Below, piece by piece: positions 17,082-26,164 of a DNA stretch of 64,000 nucleotides. Position numbers and translations under genes: made by a program. Source of the stretch: Kitasatospora sp044457565 (GTDB lineage: Bacteria; Actinomycetota; Actinomycetes; Streptomycetales; Streptomycetaceae); the NCBI RefSeq assembly GCF_044457565.1, contig NZ_JBITGZ010000005.1, positions 186,001 through 250,000 of the forward strand, read 5' to 3'. Each line of letters begins with the position of its first letter. Position 1 is the first letter of the stretch. Under the pieces are notes generated by a model, which saw nothing but the letters and a program-made list of their open reading frames with translations, ran no database searches and was not told where the DNA came from.

Positions 17082-18710
17082 TCAGGACAGCCCGAGCACC
17101 GTCCGCAGCGCCTGCTCGAACGTGCCCTCCGGGTCCGCCACCGGGCCCGGGGAGCGCCAGGCGACGAACCCGTCCGGGCGCACCAGCACCGCGCCGTCCG
17201 CGCCGACGCCGTGCTGCTGCGCCCAGTCCACGCCGGGCTCGGGTGCCAGGTCGTCCTGCGGGCCGGTGCCGATCCGGTAGCCGTCCAACGGCGCCGCCAG
17301 CCGGTCGGCCACCCGGCGCGCCGCCTGCTGCCAGGGCGCGCCCTCGGGCCCGGTGAGCAGCACCAGTGCCTGCTCGTACAGATCCAGCGTGGACATCCGT
17401 ACGCCCGCGCGCAGCAACCACAGGTGCGGGGCCCGGCTGCCCGGCTCGCCGCTGGCGCTGAAGCTCTCCGGCACCACCGGCTGCGCCGGGTCGGCGCCGG
17501 CCACCGCACCGCTCGGGTAGCGGTAGCCGAGCGCCACCGCCAGCACGCCCGCCTGCCGCCCGGTGCCGGGCACGGCGTCGTACCCGGGGTGGCGGTGCTC
17601 GGCCGAGCGGGCCGAGGCACGCTCGCTGGTGGCCCGGGCGACGGGCCGGCGCTCGGCGCCGTACGTCTCCAGCAGCGCGGGCCCGGCCCAGCCGCCGAGC
17701 ACGGCGGCGAGCTTCCAGGCCAGGTTGTGCGCGTCCTGGATGCCGGTGTTGGAGCCGAAGGCGCCGGTCGGGGACATCTCGTGCGCGGAGTCCCCGGCGA
17801 GGAACACCCGTCCGGAGCAGTAGCGGTCGGCGACCCGCTCGGCGGCGTGCCACGGCGCCTTGCCGGTGATCTCCACCTCCAGCCCGGGGATCCCGACGGC
17901 GGTACGGATGTGCTCGGCGCACCGCTCGTCGGTGAAAGCCTCCAGAGGCTCGCCCTGCTCGGGGTGCCAGGGCGCGTGGAAGACCCACTCCTCGTGGTTG
18001 TCGACCGGCAGCAGCGCGCCCGGACCCTGAGGGTTGGTCAGGTAGCAGGCGATGAAGTGCCGGTCGCCCACCGCGTCGGCCAGCCGCTTGGCGCGGAAGG
18101 TGATGCTGACGTTGTGGAACAGCTCGCCCTTGCCCGACTGGCCGATGCCCAGCCGCTCCCGGACGGGGCTGCGCGGCCCGTCCGCGGCGACCAGGTACTG
18201 CGTCCGGACCGTCCGCTCCTCGCCGCTCTCCCGGTTGCGCAGCAGCGCGCTCACCCCGTCCGCGTCCTGCTCGAAGGAGAGCAGCTCGGTGCTGAAGCGC
18301 AGGTCGCCGCCGAGTTCGCGGGCCTGGCGCAGCAGCACCGGCTCCAGGTCGTTCTGGCTGCACAGGCACCAGGATGAGGGGCTGAACCTGGCCAGCGCCC
18401 CGCCGGGGTCGATCTCGCGGAACAGCCACTCCTGCTCCGCGCCGGTGAGGGTGTCCGCCTGCAGGATGCCGTGGTTCTCGGCCAGCACGTCCGCCGCCTC
18501 GCGGATCGCCTGCTCGGCGCCGGCCACCCGGTAGAGCTCCATCGTCCGGACGTTGTTGCCTCGGCCACGCGGGTGATGCGAGGTGCCCGCGTGCTTCTCG
18601 ACGAGCAGGTGTCTGACACCCAGTCGGCCCAGGAACAGCGAGGCTGACAGCCCCACCAGGGAGCCGCCCACGATCAGGACCGGCACCCGGTCGTCGACCT
18701 TTGGATTCAT
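17082..18710 (-). CDS. FAD-dependent aromatic hydroxylase, whiE ORFVIII-like
   Basis: 542-residue flavoprotein monooxygenase, expected to hydroxylate the cyclised polyketide of the adjacent cluster. The Rossmann dinucleotide motif PVLIVGGSLVGLSASLFLGRLG is near the N-terminus, the DG motif is in VAADGPRSPVR, and the FAD-ribityl motif is RVFLAGDSAHEMSPTGAFGSNTGIQDAHNLAWKL. This is the class A PgaE/RdmE-type group. The C-terminal thioredoxin-like domain is present. The start at 18710 has GGAGAAG. It is divergent from the rest of the pigment genes exactly as in the S. coelicolor whiE locus, where this gene has its own sporulation-linked promoter (literature knowledge). Confidence 0.9.
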   Translation of the reverse strand: MNPKVDDRVPVLIVGGSLVGLSASLFLGRLGVRHLLVEKHAGTSHHPRGRGNNVRTMELYRVAGAEQAIREAADVLAENHGILQADTLTGAEQEWLFREIDPGGALARFSPSSWCLCSQNDLEPVLLRQARELGGDLRFSTELLSFEQDADGVSALLRNRESGEERTVRTQYLVAADGPRSPVRERLGIGQSGKGELFHNVSITFRAKRLADAVGDRHFIACYLTNPQGPGALLPVDNHEEWVFHAPWHPEQGEPLEAFTDERCAEHIRTAVGIPGLEVEITGKAPWHAAERVADRYCSGRVFLAGDSAHEMSPTGAFGSNTGIQDAHNLAWKLAAVLGGWAGPALLETYGAERRPVARATSERASARSAEHRHPGYDAVPGTGRQAGVLAVALGYRYPSGAVAGADPAQPVVPESFSASGEPGSRAPHLWLLRAGVRMSTLDLYEQALVLLTGPEGAPWQQAARRVADRLAAPLDGYRIGTGPQDDLAPEPGVDWAQQHGVGADGAVLVRPDGFVAWRSPGPVADPEGTFEQALRTVLGLS

Positions 18711-19067
18711 CAACTTCTCCAGCCTGTACGGGGATTGGCGGTCCGGCAGTGGGCTCGGTGCCGCCATCGGCGGGCCCGGACAGCCCAGGCCCCGCTACGT
18801 CCATCCCCCGTCCCGGGTGCCTTGTCCGCCCCCTTCGCTCGGATGGCTCGCATATCTCGCGCCATCCGTGCAAGCGCATCACGATCGAACTCAGGCCTCG
18901 TCCTCCGACCACCGGCAGGAGCAGCCGACCCCCCGCACACGACGGGACGGCCCGCAGCCGACGGGACGTCCGGGCGGGCGGCCGACAGGAGACCTGACCG
19001 ACCGTCACATCCGGCCGACCCGCTCGGCCGAGCGCCGCCGACCGCGGCCACGAGCAGAAAGTGGAAC
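18711..19067. promoter_or_regulatory. Divergent promoter region of the pigment cluster
   Basis: 357 bp with no gene, between the hydroxylase and the SchA/CurD gene. It contains several CCGACGGGAC-like repeats (about 18,940-18,975). By analogy with whiE it should hold the two divergent developmental promoters. I could not assign -35/-10 boxes. Confidence 0.45.
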
Positions 19068-20234
19068 ATGACGACTCTGTCCGAACCGCAGGTACAGCAG
19101 CGCTCAGCGAGCGAGGACTCCCGGCTCCGTGTGGTGCTGATGCTGGAGATCCAGGACGGCGCGCAGCAGCGCTTCCTCGACGTCTACGAGCAGCTGCGCC
19201 ACCAGGTGGCCTCGGTGCCCGGCCACGTCAGCGACCAGCTCTGCCAGTCGATCGAGGATCCCCGGCAGTGGCTCATCACCAGTGAGTGGGACGACCAGCA
19301 CTCCTTCCTCACCTGGGTGGACAGCCCGGCGCACCGCGAGATGGTGAAGCCGATGCACGGCTGCGTCAGCGACCGGTTCCGCTCGATGCGCTACAGCATC
19401 CTGCGGGAGACCTCCGCCGCCCACGGCGCCACCGGCAGCCGCCCGCCGGTGGAGGTCCCGGCCGGCACCCCGCGCCCGGCCGGCCGCCCGGGCATGCCCC
19501 AGGCGGTGCCCGGCCCCGACGGCGTGGTGCGCCACGCGCTGACCTTCACCGTCAAGCCCGGCAGTGAGCGCAAGGTCGCGGAGATCCTCTCCGGCTACGC
19601 CTCGCCCAAGGCGGAGGTGGACGAGAACACCCGGCTGCTGCGCACCTCGCTCTTCATGCACGGCAACCGGGTGGTCCGGGCCGTCGAGGTGGTCGGCGAC
19701 CTGGGCGCGGCGCTGCGGCACGTGGCGATGCAGCCCGAGGTCCGGGCGGTGGAGGAGGCCATCAACCCGCACCTGGAAGAGCACCGCGAGCTGGGCAACC
19801 CGGAGGCCGCCCGGGCGTTCTTCGCCCGCGCCGCGCTGCCCGCGGTGCACCAGGCGGTGCCGGCCACGCCCCCGCGCGGCAACCTGCGCCGGCACGCCCT
19901 GCTCTACCCGGTGCGGCCGGGCCACGGCGCGGCGGTCGCCGAGCTGCTGGCCGCCCAGGACCGGGCGGCGCTGGCGGATCCCACCGGCCCGGTCGCGGCC
20001 AGCACGGTCTTCCAGCGTGAGGACGGCGTCGTGCGGCTGGTGGACCTGCGGGTGCCGGCCGAGGACCACCCCGCGGCGGCGCTCGGTGTCGCCGGCGAGC
20101 GGGAGGCCGCCGAGCTCGCGCGCCTGCTCGATCTGCGCCCGGAGGTCGACCTGCGGACCGTCGCCGGGATGGGCCGCGCCCTCGCCCACTGCGACATGCA
20201 CCCGCTGACCGACCGCAGCTCGCAGGTCTCCTGA
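19068..20234 (+). CDS. SchA/CurD-family pigment protein, whiE ORFI-like
   Basis: 388 residues. The N-terminal 110 residues are an antibiotic-biosynthesis-monooxygenase-like fold (RVVLMLEIQDGAQQRFLDVYEQLRHQV, WLITSEWDDQHSFLTWVDS). Two further repeats of related pattern follow (HALTFTVKPGSERKVAEIL..., HALLYPVRPGHGAAVAELL...), the SchA/CurD arrangement. The biochemical role in pigment synthesis is not established. Its place at the head of the rightward operon matches whiE/sch/cur clusters. ATG at 19068. Confidence 0.82.
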   Translation: MTTLSEPQVQQRSASEDSRLRVVLMLEIQDGAQQRFLDVYEQLRHQVASVPGHVSDQLCQSIEDPRQWLITSEWDDQHSFLTWVDSPAHREMVKPMHGCVSDRFRSMRYSILRETSAAHGATGSRPPVEVPAGTPRPAGRPGMPQAVPGPDGVVRHALTFTVKPGSERKVAEILSGYASPKAEVDENTRLLRTSLFMHGNRVVRAVEVVGDLGAALRHVAMQPEVRAVEEAINPHLEEHRELGNPEAARAFFARAALPAVHQAVPATPPRGNLRRHALLYPVRPGHGAAVAELLAAQDRAALADPTGPVAASTVFQREDGVVRLVDLRVPAEDHPAAALGVAGEREAAELARLLDLRPEVDLRTVAGMGRALAHCDMHPLTDRSSQVS

Positions 20235-20283
20235 CCACCTTCCGGGGGGCGGGGGGCCACCGATCCGCTTGGAGGAAGCAATC

Positions 20284-20709
20284 ATGACCACGCAGTACCC
20301 ACGCATCGTGCACGTCGACGAGGCCGCGCCCAACACCCGGCGCGGCGGCGACCTGCGCGCCATGCTCACCCCCACCACCTGCGGCGCCACCAGCGGTTTC
20401 ATGGGCCTGGCGATCGTGCAGCCCGGCGATCGGATCGGCGAGCACTACCACCCGTACTCCGAGGAGTTCGTCTTCGTGGTGTGCGGCGAGCTGGAGGTCG
20501 ACCTCGACGGCGAGCCGCACCCACTGCGGCCCGAGCAGGGACTGATGATCCCGCTCAACATGCGCCACCGCTTCCGCAACGTGGGCACCACCGAGGCCCG
20601 GATGGTCTTCCACCTGGGCCCGCTGGCCCCCCGCCCGGAGCTCGGGCACGTCGACACCGAGGAGACCGTCGAGTCCGGGCCGCCGGAACACGCGGCGGTG
20701 GCCCGATGA
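20284..20709 (+). CDS. Cupin domain protein, whiE ORFII-like
   Basis: 141-residue cupin. GDRIGEHYHPYSEEFVFVVCGELEVDLDG is the first cupin motif with two His and one Glu, and NMRHRFRNVG is the second with its His, so a metal site is intact. Proposed to assist polyketide folding or modification. A strong GGAGGA site precedes ATG 20284. Its TGA overlaps the KS-alpha start (ATGA). Confidence 0.88.
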   Translation: MTTQYPRIVHVDEAAPNTRRGGDLRAMLTPTTCGATSGFMGLAIVQPGDRIGEHYHPYSEEFVFVVCGELEVDLDGEPHPLRPEQGLMIPLNMRHRFRNVGTTEARMVFHLGPLAPRPELGHVDTEETVESGPPEHAAVAR

Positions 20710-21962
20710 CCAGACGGGTCGCGGTCACCGGCATCGGCGTGGTCGCGCCGGGCGGCGTGGGCGTACCGGCGTTCTGGGACCTGCTCACCTCCGGCCGGAC
20801 GGCGACCAGGGGCATCACGCTCTTCAACCCGGAGGGCTTCCGCTCCCGGATCGCCGCCGAGTGCGACTTCGACCCCGCCGAGCACGGCCTCGGCCCGGCC
20901 GAGATCCAGGCCGCGGACCGCTACGTGCAGTTCGCGCAGGTCGCGGCCGCCGAGGCGGTCCGCGACTCGGGCCTGGACCTCCAGGCCGAGGACCCTTGGC
21001 GGGTGGGCGTCTCACTGGGCACGGCCGTCGGCGGCACCACCCGGCTGGAGCACGACTACGCCCTGGTCAGCGCCGGCGGCGCCCGCTGGGACGTGGACCA
21101 CCACAAGGCCGAGCCGCAGCTGCACCGGGCCTTCGCGCCCAGCACGCTGGCCTCCGCGGTGGCCGAGCGCACCGGCGCCCGGGGCCCGGTCCAGACGGTC
21201 TCCACCGGCTGCACCTCGGGGCTGGACGCCATCGGCTACGCCTTCCACGCGGTCGAGGACGGCCGCGCCGACATCTGCATCGCGGGCGCCTCGGACTCGC
21301 CGATCTCCCCGATCACGGTCGCCTGCTTCGACGCCATCAAGGCGACCTCGGAGAACAACGACGACCCGGCGCACGCCTCCCGCCCCTTCGACGCCCACCG
21401 GGACGGCTTCGTGCTCGGCGAGGGCGGCGCCGTCCTGGTGCTGGAGGAGCTGGAGCACGCCCGCCGTCGCGGCGCCCGGATCTACGGTGAGATCGGCGGC
21501 TTCGCTACCTTCGGCAACGCGTACCACATGACCGGCCTGACGCAGGAGGGCCGGGAGATGTCGGAGGCGATCGACCAGGCGCTCGCCCACGCGCGCGTCA
21601 ACAGCGACGACATCGACTACGTCAACGCGCACGGCTCGGGCACCAAACAGAACGACCGGCACGAGACGGCCGCCGTGAAGCGCTCGCTGGGCGCCCACGC
21701 GTACCGGACCCCGATGAGCTCGATCAAGTCGATGGTCGGCCACTCGCTGGGCGCCATCGGGGCGATCGAGGTCGTCGCCTGCACCCTCGCCCTGGCCCAC
21801 GGCGTGGTACCGCCGACGGCCAACTACGAGACGCCGGACCCTGAGTGCGATCTCGACTATGTACCGCGCACGGCACGCGAAGTGCCGCTCCGCACCGTCC
21901 TCTCGGTCGGCAGCGGATTCGGCGGCTTCCAGTCGGCCGTAGTGCTGAGCAGAACGGGGTGA
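20706..21962 (+). CDS. Type II PKS ketosynthase alpha (KS-alpha), whiE ORFIII-like
   Basis: 418 residues. Condenses malonyl units on the ACP together with the chain-length factor. The active-site cysteine is C169 in VSTGCTSGLDAIG; the catalytic histidines lie in VNAHGSGTKQND and MVGHSLGAIG. C-terminal GSGFGGFQSAVVL is the family ending. Translationally coupled to the cupin gene and 4 bp from the next. Together with its CLF it sets the carbon chain made by this cluster. Confidence 0.96.
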   Translation: MTRRVAVTGIGVVAPGGVGVPAFWDLLTSGRTATRGITLFNPEGFRSRIAAECDFDPAEHGLGPAEIQAADRYVQFAQVAAAEAVRDSGLDLQAEDPWRVGVSLGTAVGGTTRLEHDYALVSAGGARWDVDHHKAEPQLHRAFAPSTLASAVAERTGARGPVQTVSTGCTSGLDAIGYAFHAVEDGRADICIAGASDSPISPITVACFDAIKATSENNDDPAHASRPFDAHRDGFVLGEGGAVLVLEELEHARRRGARIYGEIGGFATFGNAYHMTGLTQEGREMSEAIDQALAHARVNSDDIDYVNAHGSGTKQNDRHETAAVKRSLGAHAYRTPMSSIKSMVGHSLGAIGAIEVVACTLALAHGVVPPTANYETPDPECDLDYVPRTAREVPLRTVLSVGSGFGGFQSAVVLSRTG

Positions 21963-21966
21963 GAAG

Positions 21967-23214
21967 ATGACGGCACGTCAGCACGACCGCCGGGCGGTGA
22001 TCACCGGCCTCGGCGTGGTGGCGCCGAACGGCGTCGGCGCGGACGCCTTCTGGAAGGCGACCAGGGAGGGCGTCAGCGTCCTGGACCGGATCTCCCGGCC
22101 GGGCTGCGGCCACCTGCCGCTGAAGGTGGCCGGTGAGGTCCGGGGCTTCGACGCCGAGGAGTCGATCGACGGCCGGTACCGCGTCCAGACCGACCGCTTC
22201 ACGCACTACGCGATGGCCGCCGCCGACCTCGCGGTGGCGGACGCCGGCTTCACCCCCGATCCGGACGCCCCGTTCGCGGTCGGCGTGGTGACGGCCGCGG
22301 GCTCCGGCGGCGGCGAGTTCGGCCAGGGCGAGCTCCAGCAGCTGTGGGGCAAGGGCCCGAAGTTCGTCGGCCCGTACCAGTCCATCGCCTGGTTCTACGC
22401 GGCCAGCACCGGCCAGATCTCGATCCGCGGCGGCTACAAGGGCCCCTGCGGGGTGGTTGCCAGCGACGAGGCCGGCGGCCTGGACGCACTGGCGCACGCC
22501 GCCCGCTCGATCCGGCGGGGGGCCGAAGCCGTGGTGGTCGGCGCGGCCGAGGCCCCGCTCGCCCCGTACTCGATGGTCTGCCAGCTCGGCTACCCCGAGC
22601 TCAGCCTCTCGCACGACCCGGCGAGCGCCTACCTGCCGTTCTCGGCCCGGGCCGGCGGCTTCGTCCCGGCCGAGGGCGGCGCGATGCTGCTGGTCGAGGC
22701 CGAGGAGGCCGCGCTACGGCGCGGCGCCAGGGTGCGGGCCGTGCTCGCCGGCCACGGCGCGACCTTCACCGGCGCCTCGCGGTGGGAGGAGTCCCGGGAG
22801 GGGCTCGTCCGGGCGATCCGCACCGCGCTGGACGAGGCGCGGTGCGCGCCCGAGGAGATCGACGTGGTCTTCGCCGACGCGCTGGGCGTCCCGGCGGCGG
22901 ACCGCGCCGAGGCGCTGGCCCTGGCCCAGGCGCTCGGCCCGTACGCCGAACGTGTCCCGGTGACCGCCCCCAAGGCGGGCATCGGGCGGGCCTACTGCGG
23001 CGCTCCCCCACTGGACGTCGCGACCGCCGTGCTCGCGATGGAGTACGGCGTCCTACCGCCCACCCCCAGTGTCACCGAGGTCGCCCACGACCTCGCCCTG
23101 GTGACCGGACGCCCCCGCCCGGCCGAGCTCCGCACGGCGCTCGTGCTCAGCCGCGGGCTGATGGGCTCCAACGCCGCACTCGTCCTGCGGCGGGGCTCCG
23201 GCGATCCGGCCTGA
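21967..23214 (+). CDS. Type II PKS chain-length factor (KS-beta), whiE ORFIV-like
   Basis: 415 residues, homologous to the ketosynthase but without the active cysteine. The segment aligned with the KS-alpha VSTGCTSGLDA reads VASDEAGGLDA, placing Glu168 at the cysteine position where many chain-length factors have Gln. It pairs with KS-alpha, decarboxylates malonyl-ACP or primes, and fixes chain length. Starts 4 bp after KS-alpha with a GGTGAGAAG ribosome site. Confidence 0.95.
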   Translation: MTARQHDRRAVITGLGVVAPNGVGADAFWKATREGVSVLDRISRPGCGHLPLKVAGEVRGFDAEESIDGRYRVQTDRFTHYAMAAADLAVADAGFTPDPDAPFAVGVVTAAGSGGGEFGQGELQQLWGKGPKFVGPYQSIAWFYAASTGQISIRGGYKGPCGVVASDEAGGLDALAHAARSIRRGAEAVVVGAAEAPLAPYSMVCQLGYPELSLSHDPASAYLPFSARAGGFVPAEGGAMLLVEAEEAALRRGARVRAVLAGHGATFTGASRWEESREGLVRAIRTALDEARCAPEEIDVVFADALGVPAADRAEALALAQALGPYAERVPVTAPKAGIGRAYCGAPPLDVATAVLAMEYGVLPPTPSVTEVAHDLALVTGRPRPAELRTALVLSRGLMGSNAALVLRRGSGDPA

Positions 23215-23347
23215 GCCGATCCCGGCGGACCCGACGGGACCTGACCGGCCCGGACCCGTCTGCCGGCCCGGAGCGGGCCTGACCGGAACCGAACCGACCG
23301 AACCGACCGCCCTCCGAACAATCATCTCTGACCAGGAGAAACGTTCC

Positions 23348-23611
23348 ATGAGCAACGCCCTGACCTATGCCGAACTGGCCAGTCTGATCAAGAACAGGGC
23401 CGGCATCGCCGTCGACCCGGCCGACATGGAGCACCGCCCCGACGCCACCTTCGAGGAGTACGGCATCGACTCGCTCGGCCTGCTCGGCATCGTCGGTGAG
23501 CTGGAGAACCGCCACGGCACCCGGATCACCGCCGGCGCCGAGATGTCCCGGACGCCGCTGGAGTTCCTCGACGTCGTCAACGCCTCCCTCGCCGCGAAGG
23601 CAGGTGCCTGA
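23348..23611 (+). CDS. Acyl carrier protein, whiE ORFV-like
   Basis: 87 residues. Phosphopantetheine attachment serine S42 in EYGIDSLGLLGIVGELE. Carries the growing poly-beta-keto chain. ATG 23348 follows AGGAG by a good distance. The 133 bp before it contain repeated GACCGG/GACCGA steps but no obvious signal. Confidence 0.95.
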   Translation: MSNALTYAELASLIKNRAGIAVDPADMEHRPDATFEEYGIDSLGLLGIVGELENRHGTRITAGAEMSRTPLEFLDVVNASLAAKAGA

Positions 23612-23612
23612 G

Positions 23613-24068
23613 ATGTCCGGACACACCGACAACGAGATCGTCATCGCCGCCCCCGTCGACCTGGTCTGGGAGATCACCAACGACCTGGAGAACTGGCCGC
23701 AGCTGTTCAGCGAGTACGCCTCCGTGGAGGTGCTCAAGCGCGAGGGCGACAGCACGACCTTCCGGCTCACCATGCACCCGGACGAGAACGGCCAGGTCTG
23801 GAGCTGGGTCTCCGAGCGCACCACCGACCGCCCCTCGCTGGCCGTCAAGGCCCGGCGCGTGGAGCCCGGCCCGTTCGAGTACATGGACATCCGCTGGGAG
23901 TACGCGGAGCACCCCGGTGGCACCCGGATGCGCTGGATCCAGGACTTCGCGATGAAGCCCACCGCACCGGTCGACGACAACGGCATGACCAACCACATCA
24001 ACCGCAACTCCCGCATCCAGATGCAGCTGATCCGCGAGAAGGTCGAGATGCAGGCGGGCAAGGAGTGA
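23613..24068 (+). CDS. Aromatase/cyclase (SRPBCC polyketide cyclase), whiE ORFVI-like
   Basis: 151-residue START-fold cyclase: NEIVIAAPVDLVWEITNDLENWPQLFSEYASVEVL, then EYMDIRWEYAEHPGGTRMRW. It guides first-ring closure and aromatisation of the polyketide inside its cavity. It begins one base after the ACP stop, so it is co-translated. Confidence 0.92.
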   Translation: MSGHTDNEIVIAAPVDLVWEITNDLENWPQLFSEYASVEVLKREGDSTTFRLTMHPDENGQVWSWVSERTTDRPSLAVKARRVEPGPFEYMDIRWEYAEHPGGTRMRWIQDFAMKPTAPVDDNGMTNHINRNSRIQMQLIREKVEMQAGKE

Positions 24069-24406
24069 ACCAGATGCACCGCGCACTGATCGTCGCCCGG
24101 ATGAAGCCGGACTCGGCGGAGGGCATCGCCGAGATCTTCGCCGACTCCGACCGGGGCGAACTGCCACACCTGATCGGCGTCACCGGACGCAGCCTGTTCC
24201 AGTTCGGCGACGTGTACCTGCACCTGATCGAGGCCGACCGGCCACCCGGCCCGGCCGTCGCCAAGGTCGCCGGTCACCCGGAGTTCCGGAGCGTCAGCGA
24301 CCGGCTCACCGCCTACGTCCAGGCGTACGATCCGATGACCTGGCGCGAACCCAAGGACGCCATGGCCCGCGAGTTCTACCGCTGGGAACGCGGCAGCCTC
24401 AACTGA
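24065..24406 (+). CDS. Polyketide cyclase, TcmI/WhiE ORFVII family
   Basis: 113 residues: MHRALIVARMKPDSAEGIAEIFADSDRGELPHLIGVTGRSLF is the TcmI-type ferredoxin-like cyclase beginning, and PMTWREPKDAMAREFYRW a typical end. Performs a late ring closure. The GTG at 24065 overlaps the upstream TGA; an ATG three codons in is an alternative. Last gene of the operon; a hairpin follows. Confidence 0.92.
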   Translation: MNQMHRALIVARMKPDSAEGIAEIFADSDRGELPHLIGVTGRSLFQFGDVYLHLIEADRPPGPAVAKVAGHPEFRSVSDRLTAYVQAYDPMTWREPKDAMAREFYRWERGSLN

Positions 24407-24436
24407 CCGGCCCCGCGCCGCACCGAAGCCCGTCGA

Positions 24437-24460
24437 CAGCCGGTCCGCCAGGACCGGCTG
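24437..24460. terminator. Hairpin terminator of the pigment operon
   Basis: Perfect 10-bp stem (24437-24446 with 24451-24460), GCCA loop, 30 bp after the cyclase gene. Confidence 0.65.
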
Positions 24461-24536
24461 GACGGCGTTGGGACCCGCCGCCGGATCGCCGGCGGCGGCG
24501 TTCGGTGTTCGGCGTCCCGTGTGCTTCCGCGTTCCG

Positions 24537-24579
24537 TCCTCCGCGTCCGGGGTCCTCCGCGTCCGGTCCTCCGCGTCCG
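24537..24579. repeat. Three direct copies of TCCTCCGCGTCCG
   Basis: Identical 13-mers at 24537-24549, 24553-24565 and 24567-24579 inside the 391-bp non-coding stretch 24407-24797, flanked by looser GTTCGGTGTTCGG-like repeats. Probably replication slippage; no gene is seen there. Confidence 0.6.
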
Positions 24580-24797
24580 TGTTCTGCGTTTCGGTGCCCG
24601 GCATCGGTGCGCCCGCCGGGCGGCAGGCGAGTGAAGATCACATGCGGACCACCCGAAGGGCGCACAGCATTACCACTACGGGCGCACCCGGGTGGCAGGC
24701 CGCGCCGATCTGGCTGACGTTGATTCAGGTGCCCCCGCGAATCCCAAGACCGATGACGTGTCGGCCGTCGCACCCGGCACCTGGAAGGACCGACCTC

Positions 24798-25196
24798 ATG
24801 CGTTCCGCACGTACCCTCCTGACCGGCGCAGTCCTCGCCGCCGCCGTCGCCGTCGGCGCCCCCCTCGCTTTCGCGGACGGCTCCACCGACCAGGGCAAGA
24901 ACCTGACCTGGGAGGAGAAGCAGGACAAGGCCGCGACCACCGACACCTCCAAGGACTGGTCGGAGAAGACCGAGAAGTCCGACACGTCCGAGAAGGCGGA
25001 GAAGAAGGACGACTCCTCGTCCTACTCCAAGGAGAAGGAGGAGAAGGCCCCGCACGGCGGCGTGCACACCGGCGGCGGCGGCCTGGCCCTCTCCGGCGGC
25101 GGCCTGGCGTCCGGCGCCGTCCTGCTGCTCGGCGGCCTCGGTGCCGGCGCCTTCGCGCTGCGCCGCCGCAAGGCCCCGGTGGGCGTCGCGGTCTGA
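24798..25196 (+). CDS. Cell-surface protein, probable sortase substrate
   Basis: 132 residues. Signal peptide (MRSARTLLTGAVLAAAVAVGAPLAFA), then a highly charged Lys/Glu/Asp/Ser region (about 27-85), a glycine-rich hydrophobic segment and a RRRK tail. This is the wall-anchor layout of signal peptide, exposed region, membrane span and positive tail, but I see no LPxTG or LAxTG box; the nearest is PHGGVHTGGGG. A class F sortase gene follows after a terminator. Function of the exposed region unknown. Confidence 0.72.
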   Translation: MRSARTLLTGAVLAAAVAVGAPLAFADGSTDQGKNLTWEEKQDKAATTDTSKDWSEKTEKSDTSEKAEKKDDSSSYSKEKEEKAPHGGVHTGGGGLALSGGGLASGAVLLLGGLGAGAFALRRRKAPVGVAV

Positions 25197-25223
25197 TTCC
25201 GGCGGCCGTTCCCGTACGCGTGT

Positions 25224-25262
25224 CCCTGCCGTGGCCGTCGCAGTGCGCCGGCCACGGCAGGG
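25224..25262. terminator. Hairpin terminator
   Basis: Perfect 14-bp stem (25224-25237 with 25249-25262), 11-nt loop, 27 bp after the surface-protein gene. Confidence 0.78.
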
Positions 25263-25369
25263 CGTCCTTGTTCCGGACCCCGTTCCGGACCACTTCCGGG
25301 TCTGGCTGGCCCGGACCGGCGCTGGAGCCGGAGAGGAAGAGGCAGGTGGGTCATGAGGGGTGGAGAGTC

Positions 25370-26047
25370 ATGACGGGCGGACAGTCGGCGCACGGCGAGG
25401 GCGGCAGCCCCCGGCTGCTGAAGCTGGGCATGGGGGCGGCGGCCCTGGGTCTGCTGCTGATCTACAACTCGGTGGACGAGGCGCCCGCGCCGGCCGCGGT
25501 GGCCGCCCCCGCCCCCGTGGCGAGCGCCGCCGCCACGGCGTCCCGCACGCCCTCGCCACCCGTCAAGCGCGGGCCGGCGCTGGCGCGCTCGGTACCGACC
25601 CGGCTGAAGATCCCCCAGATCGTCGTCGACGCGCCGTTCACCGAGCTGACGCTGGACGCGGCCGGGGCGTTGAACCCGCCGCCGGCGGACAACAAGAACC
25701 TGGTCGGCTGGTACCGCGGCGGCCCGACCCCCGGGGAGCGCGGCAGCGCGGTGGTGGCCGGGCACGTCGACACCAAGACCGGCCCCGCGGTCTTCCTGTT
25801 CCTGAACATGCTGAAGCCGGGGAGCAAGGTGGAGATCACCCGCGCGGACAAGACGGTCGCGGTGTTCAGCGTCGACTCCGTCGAGACCTTCGCCAAGGAC
25901 ACCTTCCCCGACCAGAAGGTGTACGGCGACACGGGTGAGGCCCAGCTGCGGCTGATCACCTGCGGCGGCGTGTACGACAAGAAGCGCAAGGACTACCTCG
26001 ACAACGTGGTGGTCTTCGCGCACCTGGAGTCCTCCCACAAGGCCTGA
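25370..26047 (+). CDS. Class F sortase
   Basis: 225-residue membrane-anchored transpeptidase. N-terminal membrane helix (MGAAALGLLLIYNSV), a Pro/Ala linker, then the sortase barrel. The catalytic His132 is in VVAGHVDT, Cys198 in LITCGG, and the Arg about eight residues further in YDKKRKDY. Cleaves a sorting signal and joins the protein to an acceptor at the cell surface. ATG 25370 is preceded by GGGGTGGAG. The surface-protein gene just upstream is the natural substrate candidate (inference from position). Confidence 0.9.
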   Translation: MTGGQSAHGEGGSPRLLKLGMGAAALGLLLIYNSVDEAPAPAAVAAPAPVASAAATASRTPSPPVKRGPALARSVPTRLKIPQIVVDAPFTELTLDAAGALNPPPADNKNLVGWYRGGPTPGERGSAVVAGHVDTKTGPAVFLFLNMLKPGSKVEITRADKTVAVFSVDSVETFAKDTFPDQKVYGDTGEAQLRLITCGGVYDKKRKDYLDNVVVFAHLESSHKA

Positions 26048-26086
26048 ACGCGTACGAGCGCGCGCGAGCAGGTGCCGACGCGTGCA

Positions 26087-26130
26087 CGGCAGAACCCGCC
26101 GGCTCCCCGTGGGGGCGGCGGGTTCTGCCG
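26087..26130. terminator. Bidirectional hairpin terminator
   Basis: Perfect 15-bp stem (26087-26101 with 26116-26130) between convergent genes ending at 26047 and 26165. Confidence 0.78.
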
Positions 26131-26164
26131 TACGGCTCGGGCCCGTGGGGCCCGTGGCGGGCCG

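Noticed and set aside
15325..19008. Very long minus-strand open frame across the permease and hydroxylase
   Set aside because: Antisense frame of high-GC genes; low-complexity Gly/Arg/Ala product, while the real genes have clear domains.
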